Shown in pieces: positions 26,625-36,599 of a DNA stretch of 64,000 nt. The DNA lies in assembly GCF_947623445.1 (NCBI RefSeq), contig NC_135245.1:813501-877500 (forward strand). Reading direction: 5' to 3'. Within the stretch, counting starts at the first letter, position 1. Each line of letters opens with the position of its first letter. A program made the translations under genes and the position numbers. A model generated the notes under the pieces. That model worked only from the letters and a program-made list of their open reading frames with translations. It was not told the origin of the DNA and ran no database searches. The stretch is from Clavelina lepadiformis (taxonomy: Eukaryota; Chordata; Ascidiacea; Aplousobranchia; Clavelinidae).

Positions 26625-27365
26625 GGAACTCATATGACGTATCTACCATAGTTCTGAATGGCAACTTTGCGGTGTTTAATCGCGAAGACGTTTGATTGGT
26701 TAGTTGAAAACATCTGTAATTAGCGCGCGACGCGCGGAATCTAAGTTGACGTCACAGGCAAATAAAGAAGCTCGTGGTCATTTCAGTTTTACGGTGGCTG
26801 AGAAGGTCGCAGTTGAGCGAACTTATGCCTTGGCTTGATCAGCTCAACATTACAGCGGAGAGTGAAAGCTTTCCTTGGTACGTTTGTAGAGTTGAAAGCT
26901 AAGTTGAAAGTTGAAAGCCGGTTCAAAGCTGCCCCAGTTATACAACCTCAAGTTATCTTTCAAACTGGTTGATACGACCTTGGCTTATTATATTTGTAAT
27001 AAAGCCAGCTCTTGAATTAACTTCATTTAGTAAGCAATTAGTTTAGCACCATTTTCGTTCACATTATCAAAACTGATAAATGATCGAAAAGATGGAATGA
27101 GCTGTTAACTTAATTGGATATAAGGCAGCTTGAACTCCATCTTGAATCGGTCAATTGATGTTTTTATTAAGTTCAAAAGTTAATTCTCGGATCAATTCTC
27201 AACATGCCGCCAATTACGTAAACTTCCTGAAAATGGTTTGTCATCTAGCACAGCAAAGTTTTATTTGTACATCAACTTATCTCGGAGTGAGCAAAACTTT
27301 GTGATAGATAAACAACCCGCAAAATTAAACTCTGTTCTTTGTGGTGAATCTACTTGGTTTAAAAC
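26625..27365 (+). repeat. Left arm of the long inverted repeat
   Basis: The outer part, 26625-26896, pairs closely with the right arm. Farther in, blocks such as GTTCTTTGTGGTGAAT near 27335-27350 still match. Confidence 0.7.
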
Positions 27366-28188
27366 CAACTCCCATTAAAGTATAAATAGCTTTAACAACG
27401 CGCTACGTGACCTACTACCGGAAAAATTCACTTTTTTAACAATCTATTTAATAAAATCCAAACTATATTTAATATGTTTGGAGTATCACATGGTTTGTAT
27501 CTAGTCGACATTGATTCATTGAATAGTGTTAATAAGATTTCTTCCAGATCTTCAAGAGAATTTCCGTGATATTACGTCACGAAGTTTTTCTTCAAGCGTG
27601 ACGGTGTGACGATTACGTCACGAGTCATGAGTTGTTTTTCGAAATTCTTGAATTTTATTTTTGAGATCTTGCAATTCAGTTGTTGACCGGACTTGAATTC
27701 TCCTTAATGACGTTAGATAAATTGCCTCGATTGAACTGGTGTGCCACATATATATACCGATGTAATGTTTACAATCTTTCCTTTTTACGTGATTGTTCTC
27801 ACTTGTTAGTAAGCACGATGTAACATGCAGTAAGCTTTGCCCGAAGGTGAAAACCTTTGTGTTATAATAAATAAAATGGGAACTTTATAATTTAGTAATT
27901 TGTATAGACAGAATTCAAGCAACAAACAGCATAGACAGGCAGTTTGAGAAATGAGAACTTATATCATCGAAGCATAAGTAACACAAGTTATCAACCATCA
28001 ATCGTCCTATATAAATAACTATATATAAAGAATTATAAATAACTTCCCGCATCGACTCTCCATGGCCCTTACCACGACCCTGGGTGGCGACCTCGCACGA
28101 CCCTGACAACTCCTGGGATTGCTCGGCGCCTCCTCTTTAGACGTCTTGGACCAGGTTTCTACCTCCACAATATGGCGTTCTATTCCTC

Positions 28189-28265
28189 CAAGGCCAGGAT
28201 CGAACCTGGAACCTATGGAACCGACTGCAGTGTCTATGCACACGAGCTACGAAGTGGTACATGCA
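28189..28265 (-). repeat. tRNA-like module 1
   Basis: On the minus strand an A-box-like TAGCTCGTGTGC is followed about 40 bases later by the B box GGTTCGATCC. It is closely related to module 4 at 28675 in the opposite orientation, sharing TAGGTTCCAGGTTCGA. It has no proper acceptor stem, so it is a SINE head or tRNA relic rather than a tRNA gene. Confidence 0.5.
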
Positions 28266-28345
28266 AACAAAGTAGTTTAACAAATATGACCAAGAACGAT
28301 GCTTCGGTAGTTTCCTTTGAAAAGAAAATATTGCTTTTGGCTTCA

Positions 28346-28412
28346 AAGGACCTGAACCCAGAACCTTTACCTTCGAGTTTCGTGAATAATATCACGAGCT
28401 ATCCCAGTCCTA
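28346..28412 (-). repeat. tRNA-like module 2
   Basis: On the minus strand TAGCTCGTGATA precedes GGTTCTGGGTTCAGG, which resembles a decayed B box. Same orientation as module 1. Confidence 0.4.
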
Positions 28413-28530
28413 CATTACAGCGCGAGAAACTTCAGGCCAAAGTTTCTCATCAATTGAAACAATAGGTTCTACAAGAACCGCTTCTATAAAAAAAGTTTGA
28501 TGGTCATATATATTTTCAACTGAACTGAAG

Positions 28531-28608
28531 GATACCGTTTCATAGCTCGGTTACAGCTGAAATTCATTCGGTGCAGTGGGTCTCGGGTTCGAATCCCTTG
28601 CTGGTACC
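28531..28608 (+). repeat. tRNA-like module 3
   Basis: CATAGCTCGGTTAC followed by GGGTTCGAATCCC, which is a good B box with a paired T stem, ending GGTACC. The acceptor stem pairs poorly, so a functional tRNA is unlikely. Confidence 0.45.
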
Positions 28609-28674
28609 TTTCCTTTTTTCTAGAACCAACACCTGATGCCAGGTTAAATACGTTAATTTACCTTTGTCTACAGT

Positions 28675-28741
28675 TGCCACTTAGTAGCTCGTATTCTTCG
28701 ACACTGCACTCGATGCGATAGGTTCCAGGTTCGAACCCCGG
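28675..28741 (+). repeat. tRNA-like module 4
   Basis: GTAGCTCGTATTC followed by GGTTCGAACCCCGG. Homologous to module 1 but inverted. Its 3' end runs straight into the 28-bp minisatellite. Confidence 0.5.
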
Positions 28742-28937
28742 CCATAAGCCATTCTAGCCCAATTCACGGCCATAAGCCTCTTAAAATTTAATTACGGCCG
28801 TAAGCCGCGATAGATTAAACCCCGGCCGTAAGCCACTCTTAACCCAACAAAGGCCATAAGCCACTCTTAAACAATCCATGGCCTTAAGCCGCTCTGTGTC
28901 CTATCCCTCGGCCATTCTAAACCCTTTAAACCCCACC
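28740..28937 (+). repeat. 28-bp minisatellite based on GGCCATAAGCC
   Basis: Units start at 28740, 28768, 28796, 28824, 28852 and 28880, exactly 28 bases apart, then at 28910. Each begins GGCC(A/G)TAAGCC and continues with a variable TCTTAAACC-like tail. A lone GGCCATAAGCC recurs near 29000 after a C-rich stretch. Confidence 0.85.
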
Positions 28938-29104
28938 CCAACCCCACCCCACCCTTCCTAATCCCTTCCCTAACCCCAACCCCATAAGTAAGTTAACGGC
29001 CATAAGCCACCTAACAATATCTGGGACTGAGGCGCCGGCCGGGGATGCGGGTGAAGTGGCAACATTAGTGGGAAGATGTTTTTTACTTGGCAAGGCGATT
29101 CCGA

Positions 29105-29330
29105 AAGATATATATTTAAAAATTGAACCAAAATAAAAGGGGTGGCTTAGCTTGGTTGTAAAGGTTTTGCCTTACAGCATGAAGGTAGCGGGTTCGATTC
29201 CCGGCCATGCAGCAGCTGCAGAGAAAAAAGTTTTCATTGCATCATGGTTGAAAGCTCAGTTGGAGTTTAATCATTAGCACCGTTTAGTGCTAAAACGTTT
29301 TATAAATCAGTGTCCAAGAGGTTATAATAA
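29105..29330 (+). mobile_element. tRNA-derived SINE, copy 1
   Basis: A tRNA-like head (TTAGCTTGGTTGTAAAGG, then GGGTTCGATTCCCGG with a well-paired T arm) is followed by a tail containing GCACCGTTTAGTGC, a small hairpin. The same arrangement recurs at 31012-31225, which defines it as a repeat family. Confidence 0.7.
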
Positions 29331-29539
29331 AAATCACTATACTATGCCACTAATACTTCAGTACAATAATTAATTTACTTCACATTTTATTAAACAGATG
29401 ATCAATAAACTTAACTATATGTTATACCGGTTAGGTTAAGGAAAATGTAGCTTTGAAGTTATGGTTTTTCAGCGAAACAGTGACAGCGTAAAAGAATTTA
29501 AGAATATAAAATTCAACAAAAACATTAAGATTGAACTAT

Positions 29540-30805
29540 TCCACTGAACACGTGAATAGAATGGATTCACCACAAAGAACAGAATTTAATTTTGCGAATT
29601 GTTAATCAATCATCTTTTTTATGAATACGCTGTAAACTTATTGTGGTATATATTTACCAAGAACCTGTTTTAGTGTTATTCTTTAGGTCATAAGCTGCAC
29701 AAACCCATTTAACCTTTCTTTCCGGCGACCCTATTTATAAAAATGGAAACGTTACTGTGCTGAAAAAAGGAACTTTCCCAGGAAGTGCCAGAATGTTGAG
29801 ATTTGATCGGAGAACCATTGCCTGGACCTGTAAAAATATTAATTGATCGAGTTAAGAACTTTTTCCATTTTGAAATTTTGATAATTTTGAGAAAAGCTAA
29901 ACCGGTATTTATACTTCTGAAATAAAGTTAATTTACGAGCTGGCTTTGTTACAAAAATATAACCAGCTAAGGTTGTATCAAACCAGTTTGAAAGATAAAT
30001 TGCAATTACAGTACATAACCGGGCTAGATTTACACCAGTTTAAATATAAGTCGACAGGAATTCTTTACAATCAAATAAAAATATCAACTGGTCAGTCTTA
30101 AAGACTTCTCAATCGTCTAAGACAGACATGTGCAACCAGTGGCCCGCGGGCCGCACTGTGGCCCGCCATGTTGTTCCGTGCGGCCCGCGTGGTGCTCAGC
30201 AAAATGTTAGAACTTCATACTAGCCACAGTTTTTCAATAAATTGTCGCACTAGTGTGTCGTGGACTGCATTAAATCTATTTCTTAACTACATAAACTGCA
30301 TAGGAAACTCGTTTTAGGATACTAATTTTTTCTGAAAAAATCATGTGGCTCGCGTTGTCATTCAAAATTTTGTATTTGGCCCTCCAGTAAAAAAGGTTGC
30401 ACATGCCTGGTCTAAGACCTAATAATGTTAATACGTATACTATATGTGTATACTGCAACTGTACACAGAAAGATTATTTTTGAATTGTTTTTGTCATAAA
30501 CATATTCATCACTATCAACAAAATATTGAATGTTCAACTCTACAGACGTACCAAGGAAAGCTTTTCACCCACCGCTGTAATGTTGAGCTGATCAAGCCAA
30601 CGCATAAGTTCTCTCAACTGCGACCTTCTCAGCCACCGTCAAACTGAAATGACCACAAGCTTCTTTATGCTCTTGTGACGTCAACTTACATTCCGTGCGT
30701 CGCGCGCTAATTACAGATGTTTTCAACTAACCAATCAAACGTCTTCGCGATTAATCACCGCGAAATTGTCATTCAGAACTTTTGTGGATACGTCATACGA
30801 GTTCC
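29540..30805 (-). repeat. Right arm of the long inverted repeat
   Basis: Reverse complement of the left arm, interrupted by extra DNA at about 30060-30535, including the nested hAT MITE. Confidence 0.7.
30123..30409. mobile_element. hAT-type MITE nested in the foldback element
   Basis: Ends CAGACATGTGCAACC and GGTTGCACATGCCTG are near-perfect inverted repeats. The 8-bp target duplication GTCTAAGA is intact (30115-30122 and 30410-30417). The body is rich in GGCCCGCGGGCC-like palindromes, as in the CAG...CTG hAT MITEs of many animals. No ORF. Confidence 0.9.
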
Positions 30806-31886
30806 TTAAATTTGCGTTCATATTTCCTATGTTAATTAAATAACGGATCGGTTGGAATCGACCTGGTAAAGCTCCGATAAAAAGATGAAGTGAACCGGTC
30901 GTGATGGTTCGTGATGGAACGAAGGTGGCTTAAGGCCCTGGACCCAGTTACTTTCTCCTGATATCGTTCCTTATCCAGCCATGACCCGGCCGCGTATAGA
31001 GCATATTGAATGATATATATTTAAAATTTGAACCAAAAGAAAAGGAAAGTTTAGCTTGGTTGTGAAAGTTTTGCCTTATAGCATGAAGGTAGCGGGTTCA
31101 CTTTCCGGCCATGAAGCCGATGTAGAGAAAAGTTTTCATTGCGTCGTGGTTAAAAGCTCAATTTGATCATCAGCGCCGCTTAGCGCTAAAACTTTTTACT
31201 ATTCAGTGTCAAGGAGACCAACGCTTTTTCACCCGAAGCAAAAGCTTTCATCAAGGGCATGGTTCATAGATAGGCTCCAAACTGATAATCGATGTTCAGC
31301 TTATTGACTTTGCAAACAATTTAATTCCATAAAATAAGATTCAACTGTCAGACCAACAGTGACCAATCGCTGAAATCAGAACGAAAAAGCGCTTATATTC
31401 TGTTCGATATATTGCTATGGCGGTATGAAATCCCTAGAAACAAACGACATCACGTTGCTCCAATTTACTGTATAATTTATCATTGAAGGTACATTGGAAC
31501 AATCGTTTTATAAACAAGTCAAGTATTTGTATAGTAGGTTAGCACACCAAGCCTATAGGCTTCAGCTTAAGCAGAAATTTACCTCCAAGGTGAAGAAGCA
31601 AGCATGACGTCAATTTTACCATTGCATTGCAGATTTAATGTAGAAACGAATCAGACTAGCAAAGCTTTATGCGGGCTTTATTCTGTATAAGTTTTTATTT
31701 TTCTTCTTTTGTTCGGGCAAAGGAAAAAATTACTTTTCGCCTGATCTTAGCTTCAAAGCTACTTCAATGTGTTTTTTATTTTTTCTTTTGTTTTCCTCAT
31801 CTCCTTTCCTTCTCCGACCTTTTAAGCCTGTTGTACGGGTCTGAGTAAAACAGGAGATCTTATTTTGAGAGGGAGGAGGCAATTAA
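30806..31886. other. Spacer with a second SINE copy
   Basis: Contains the SINE at 31012. A minus-strand AATAAA (31780-31775) could serve the gene upstream on that strand. Nothing else recognised. Confidence 0.5.
31012..31225 (+). mobile_element. tRNA-derived SINE, copy 2
   Basis: Matches 29105-29330 over about 210 bp, including the lead-in ATATATTTAAAA and the tail hairpin. The B box has decayed (GGTTCACTTTCC), so it is probably inactive. Confidence 0.7.
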
Positions 31887-34585
31887 TTATTTGTAGGGGG
31901 CTGAAGTTCACTTTACAAGCACAATCACTTCAAACTCGGTCGCCTGAAGTAATTAGATGACGGAGTTTCATATTTTAAGTAGTTATGACAATTCGTCGCA
32001 ACAAGTTTCTTGTAAAGGTTCTGTTGATCTAGAATGTGGTATAATGTTGCGGTAATTATTATGCTGAGATGGTCGCTTCACTTGAGCCAACTGAAATCAA
32101 GAAATTTTGGTTAATTTTTGAAAATAAATTTCTGGCCACTTACATATACCTTGTTATTAATTAAAGTGATTTTATGGCAATGTGGTTGATCGATATTACC
32201 TTGAAAAACTGGGGTTGATAAGTTTTCGTCGGTGGTTGATGCGGCTGAAACAAGACAGAGAAGAAGAATTACCATTTCTAGAATTTTAGTAGAACTTTAT
32301 CTACTTTCTTTAAATCACTGGTTTTGTTTCGACAAAGCTCGGTTAAGCAAATTCTCATTTATAGGAGTTGGTTCAGTCTTTTCTGGGATCGTGTACAAAG
32401 TAAATCAGTAAATATTCTGCTTTGAGTCCGTCTGCATCTACACGTTAAAATCTCACCGGTTGACATCAGGCCGGGCTCCAAATATCCATCCTCAGTTTAT
32501 TGCATGATGATTGGCGAAGTTTCTGGAACATTTGACTTCTTTGAACAAAATGAAAATTGTTACGTGCAAGGTATTGGGTTGGCCAAGTGGAACAAAATTC
32601 GCCTGATCAAGATGAAGACGTCACGAAAAGTGACGTAATGGTTTGAGTGGATTGTTGGCCAAAGTGGACGGAAAAATTTCATATAGGGATAAAAACATAA
32701 ATATCATAAATATCGTGAATCTCCTACGTCCATGTGCTTTCCACCATGAATTATGCAATTGCAGCCTGCAGCCTAAACCCGATATGCAAGTAGCAGCTGC
32801 AGCTGTCGGCCTTCGCAGAATAAAACGTGTATAACGTATAACGTATAACGACCCCAACCAGCTACAGGTGTGAGCTAAGCGGTAGTTACGAAAGCTTGTC
32901 AAGCACATACTGGTTTAGCAAGTGAAGATCTGTTGCTGGTCATCGAAGATATGACCGGTGACAACTCAGCAGGGTCCAAGTAGCCATCTTCAGTTTCATT
33001 TACAACGACTGCGGATATTGTTGGTACTCTTGGCGCCTTGGTCAAGATAAAAATTCGCGTTAATTAATGCTTAAAGGAAACCAATGCAGAACGTAAAAGG
33101 CATAAAAAGCCTTGTTTTCAGGTGTTGACTCAAGTTAAATAGTAATTATGATAATTATGAAAGCTCATAAAACACGTACTTTGTTAACAAACGATGGATG
33201 CTTTCCGGGCAGGGGAGGTGGTTTCTCCCGAGACAACTGAACAGGGTCCAAATACCCATCTTCAGTTTCATTTACTTCGATTGGGGATGGTGCCGGTGCA
33301 TTTGGTGCCTTTATAAAGATAGCATGCTTTACTCTTATACATTCATTTGCTACTTGAGCTCAAGTTAAAGCCATATTCTTGATCCTTGAAAACTTTTTGG
33401 TTATAAGTTTTTGCACTGCCTGTAAATTAGTGCAGAATTTTTTTTGTCCTATAATTTTTAAGGCATTTTGTTTAAAGCGAGCAATCACTATTCCGTCTTT
33501 TTCGTTTCTGTATCGGATATCGCTTTGAAAGCGAAAGAGCATGACAATGTGTTCATGTACGTTATTTTTGTTTGTGCTGGACTTAGCTATGATCGCTTTT
33601 CATTATCGCATTAAAATTCCACTCAGCAAATTGGCGTTGAATTACTGGAAAGGTTAGCCAACGTCAGGCAAGGTTGCTGAAACTAGGGTTAGAAGACGCT
33701 CGTCAACTCTTTGGAATAACGAACCCGTTTCTAAGAGGTTAAGTTCTCCCAGCCGTTCTGCCCGTAGCTAAAACGAAACCGAAACCAAACTCGGCATTGC
33801 AAAATACCAGCACGTGACAATGGTATGCAGACACCAAGAATGTCTCACATTATGTTCGCCTTCTGTAGAAAATTTACAGTAATATCTTGAGAGTTGAAAG
33901 GTGAGTCGTTGCGTGAGAATAAAATTCCCTGACGAGCAAAAGTGTCTTTTGATTCGATTATAGCTGATGCGTTTTGCAGATGTTACACGAGAGCAATACA
34001 CACCTGGCTACCAGGATTTTTTGTCATCTTGACGTCATTCAAGTCCAAGTAACCAGCGTCCTTCAAACAGGAAAACAATAAGACATTATCAACATTTACA
34101 TGTTTTGCAAATACAACGTGTTTTTCTACTTGAAAACTTATTAATGGCAAAATGAACGAAGCGAACCGTCGTCATTTCGTATAAGATTTTTGGGTCCATG
34201 TTCTGCTGCAGTTGTGCTGGTGGAATTTCTGCATAAACTTCATCAGAATTTGTCTAAAGAAAGTGTTTATATTTTAAACTATGTTTTTGATCATAAAACC
34301 ATTATGTTTATAACCAAAAGATACTCAAACGTATCAAAATATGAACAAAACAAAGCACAGCAAAGCATTCAGCAAACATACTTTTGGGAAGTCTATGTTC
34401 AAATATCGCGGGTTGACGTAATCTTCACTAAGCTTCTTCGTTTTCTTCTCCGCTCCAGAACGACGACGGCGTCGGCGACGGCGACAGCAGACGACAATCA
34501 CGATCTGCACCACTGCAACATTAACAACCACAACCCCCACCGACAATCCAACGATCGGTCCTACACTGTCCATATCTGGCAACGT
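31887..34585 (-). CDS. Single-pass membrane protein with repeated GYLD tyrosine motifs, 5' part not found
   Basis: Minus-strand exons: 34585-34382, 34060-34004, 33308-33180, 33036-32911, 32538-32457, 32244-32200 and a possible last one at 31900-31887. The first encodes a hydrophobic segment (IVGLSVGVVVVNVAVVQIV), eight arginines and then DYVNP and RYLNI. The next exons each carry a tyrosine motif: GYLDL, then EDGYLDP twice, with PPPLPG in one. The first four are phase 0 at both ends, so they can be duplicated freely. This looks like a receptor-type tail with SH2 and SH3 ligand motifs; YVNP and YLNI fit Grb2-type sites (inference). Odd: exon 32538-32457 has TAA (32499-32497) where its sisters have GAA, although coding likeness and the donor continue past it. 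The extracellular part is not identified. I do not recognise the family. Confidence 0.6.
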
Positions 34586-36599
34586 CTAACGGTAGCAAAG
34601 CATTTTTAAACAAGTGAAGTGAAGTTAAATGATATCTATGTGCAATGTGAACGCATAAAGACATTATAATAAATGACTATTTTATTAAAATACATTTTGG
34701 TAGTAGGCTAGTACTACTAGCATGAACGGATAATGCAACAGCGATGTACTACAAATTCAGATAAACACAGCACAGCTGATAGCTTTAAAACCGCATTTCT
34801 TGTATCCAAAGACGGATGCATTTCAGGCCTCGCCGGTCAGAATACCTTTAACTATACTTGACCCGCCAGATGAAAATCATATTTGGGAAATTCTCTAAGC
34901 TGATAGTCACCTTATAACAAGCAACCTGTCAAATGACTTCAAAGTATGGTTCTAATAAAATTTTAAAACAGAGCATTCCCTCAAAGGTAAATCAACTACG
35001 TATTGGCAAATTTGGGACGTTTGGTGACCAATCTCTTTAAATAAATATTGAATAGTCATAAAGAGGGAAATACCCAGTGATATAGAAATAACAAAGTTTT
35101 AAACAAAAAGAGTTTTAGGAAACTCTCTCACAAAATAACTTGACTTTAAGTAAAATTAAAGTAAAAGCTTCAATTGAAGAGAGATAGCAAGACAAGTCAG
35201 CAATAAAAGATTTCAAGCTATTCGATTTTTCCAATTATAGTTAATGCGATATCTTATTGAAATTTTTCTTGCTTTCTTTACGTCTCGCTTTATGTGAATT
35301 TGAAGTTAACACATTCACAGTCTTAATCTTATCTGGCTGTCATTTTCAGTCTAAACCTACATAACTTAACCGATACTTTGCCTAAAACACATCTTTTCTA
35401 CTTTTGTTTACAGCTTAACTTGTATTTTATAAAAATTTGACTTGACTTCACTCTGATAAAGAAATATTGTTAAACATGGAGGCCAAAGCACGTTAGTTTT
35501 GTCAATACACTGTGAGTAAGGAATAACTCTGCTTTTACTGTGTCTGCTCTGTTTGTAAATAGTTACTCTTGGTCTATTATTTTCTTTGAATTTGTTGTAT
35601 TATTTGCTACAGTTTGAAGAATCAAAATTATTTCAACTTTAAGAACTCCTTCAAGAACTTATAACAATCAACTTGCGGATCAACGATCTTTTAAAAATGC
35701 AAAAATTTTTAACAAAGCAGTCAAGCTTCATGATCAATGCTCTCATTATGCGCGTTCCTGGATGCAATCGAACCGCGAAGTCATCGCGCTGGCCCTTTCG
35801 CTATTCGCCAATTTGCTCTTCCTAGCAAAGAAATACCGATTCCTGGGCTGCGATTAGTTTCACGCTCAATCAACCAGAAACCGTTGCCTTCATTATAAAG
35901 TTGTAAAAACTACCTCATAGTCTGGCTATTTCCTTTTTTGAAATCTCTTCCCAGCCATGATTGTTCTGTGACTTTACCCTATGGGTGTCTTTCAATCATA
36001 TTTGTGTCAAAAAGTAATACAGTAGTGTTAGGTTTGCAGCCTTGTGTACAACATTTTTGATTTGTCCACTTTATTGATGCAAATCATTTGTAGGCGACTC
36101 TTCAAACAAAGAAGGTCTGAAAATAGTTTATGTTGGGCGAGATACATTACAACAAAAAACTCTATTTTTTTCTTGAAGTTGATAAAATTGATATATAACC
36201 TTTTACCATAATCACGTCTAAAAATGTGTTGTATTGAAATCACGTGATCTACACTTACCCGGAAGGTTTTAGATTTTAATGGCGACGCCAGCAGTTTTTT
36301 ATTTAAGTGATAAACTGTGACTGAAATAGGTTTCTGTAATAGCATGACACTGTTTTATTTCCAAGGCTTGTGATTTCCCACAAGTCTTATCACAGTGGTG
36401 TGGTTATAATAGGAAAGATTATTGCGATGAATATAATGCGATGGATATATGGATGGATATGGATATAGACTCATCAGACGTCTAAATATGGGTATAATTT
36501 CAAATTGCACAAGATATCACATATTCGTTCGTTCGTGAAAAAGCGTAAAATTAACAAAATCAAACACTGCAGAACAACTTCAGCATAGAATGTCGAGGC
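34586..36599. other. Region upstream of the GYLD gene and downstream of uridine phosphorylase
   Basis: It should hold the extracellular exons of the GYLD gene, unless they lie elsewhere. The only candidate I see is 36333-36259 (minus), 25 codons between a good acceptor and GTAAGT, phase 0. A tRNA-like relic lies at 35757-35830. A GGATAT-rich simple repeat lies near 36430-36470. Confidence 0.35.
35757..35830 (-). repeat. tRNA-like SINE relic
   Basis: On the minus strand AGCGAAAGGGCCAGCGCG is followed by CGGTTCGATTGC, a B-box-like element. No tRNA acceptor stem, so it is probably a SINE head. Confidence 0.35.

Larger units (their letters stand above)
26625..30805. mobile_element. Long inverted-repeat (foldback) element
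   Basis: The first 260 bases, from GGAACTC, are the reverse complement of the last 260 (30545-30805), with small differences. Weaker matches continue inward to about 27360 on the left and 29550 on the right. The right arm is longer because it carries about 480 extra bases, including a nested hAT MITE. The interior has no long ORF but is packed with tRNA-like modules, a minisatellite and a SINE. I could not find a clear target duplication. The structure fits a foldback or very large MITE of an unidentified DNA-transposon family. The arms are diverged, so it is not new. Confidence 0.7.

Noticed and set aside
28740-28937. A CRISPR-like array, because of regular 28-bp spacing
   Set aside because: Unit and spacer together are only 28 bp, the variable parts are decayed copies of one tail, and the genome is a eukaryote's; it is a minisatellite.
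28920-28985. C-rich CCCTAACCCCAACCCC stretch resembling telomeric repeats
   Set aside because: The spacing is irregular with CCCCACCCC variants and no steady TTAGGG-type period; it is better seen as the C-rich edge of the minisatellite.
31885-31905. Final exon of the GYLD gene ending APYK then stop
   Set aside because: Kept only as a possibility within that gene entry; four codons after an AG are too little evidence for a separate feature.
34190-34609. Open frame of 139 codons on the plus strand
   Set aside because: It is the antisense of the TM exon of the GYLD gene, and its Thr/Ala run mirrors the arginine codons.
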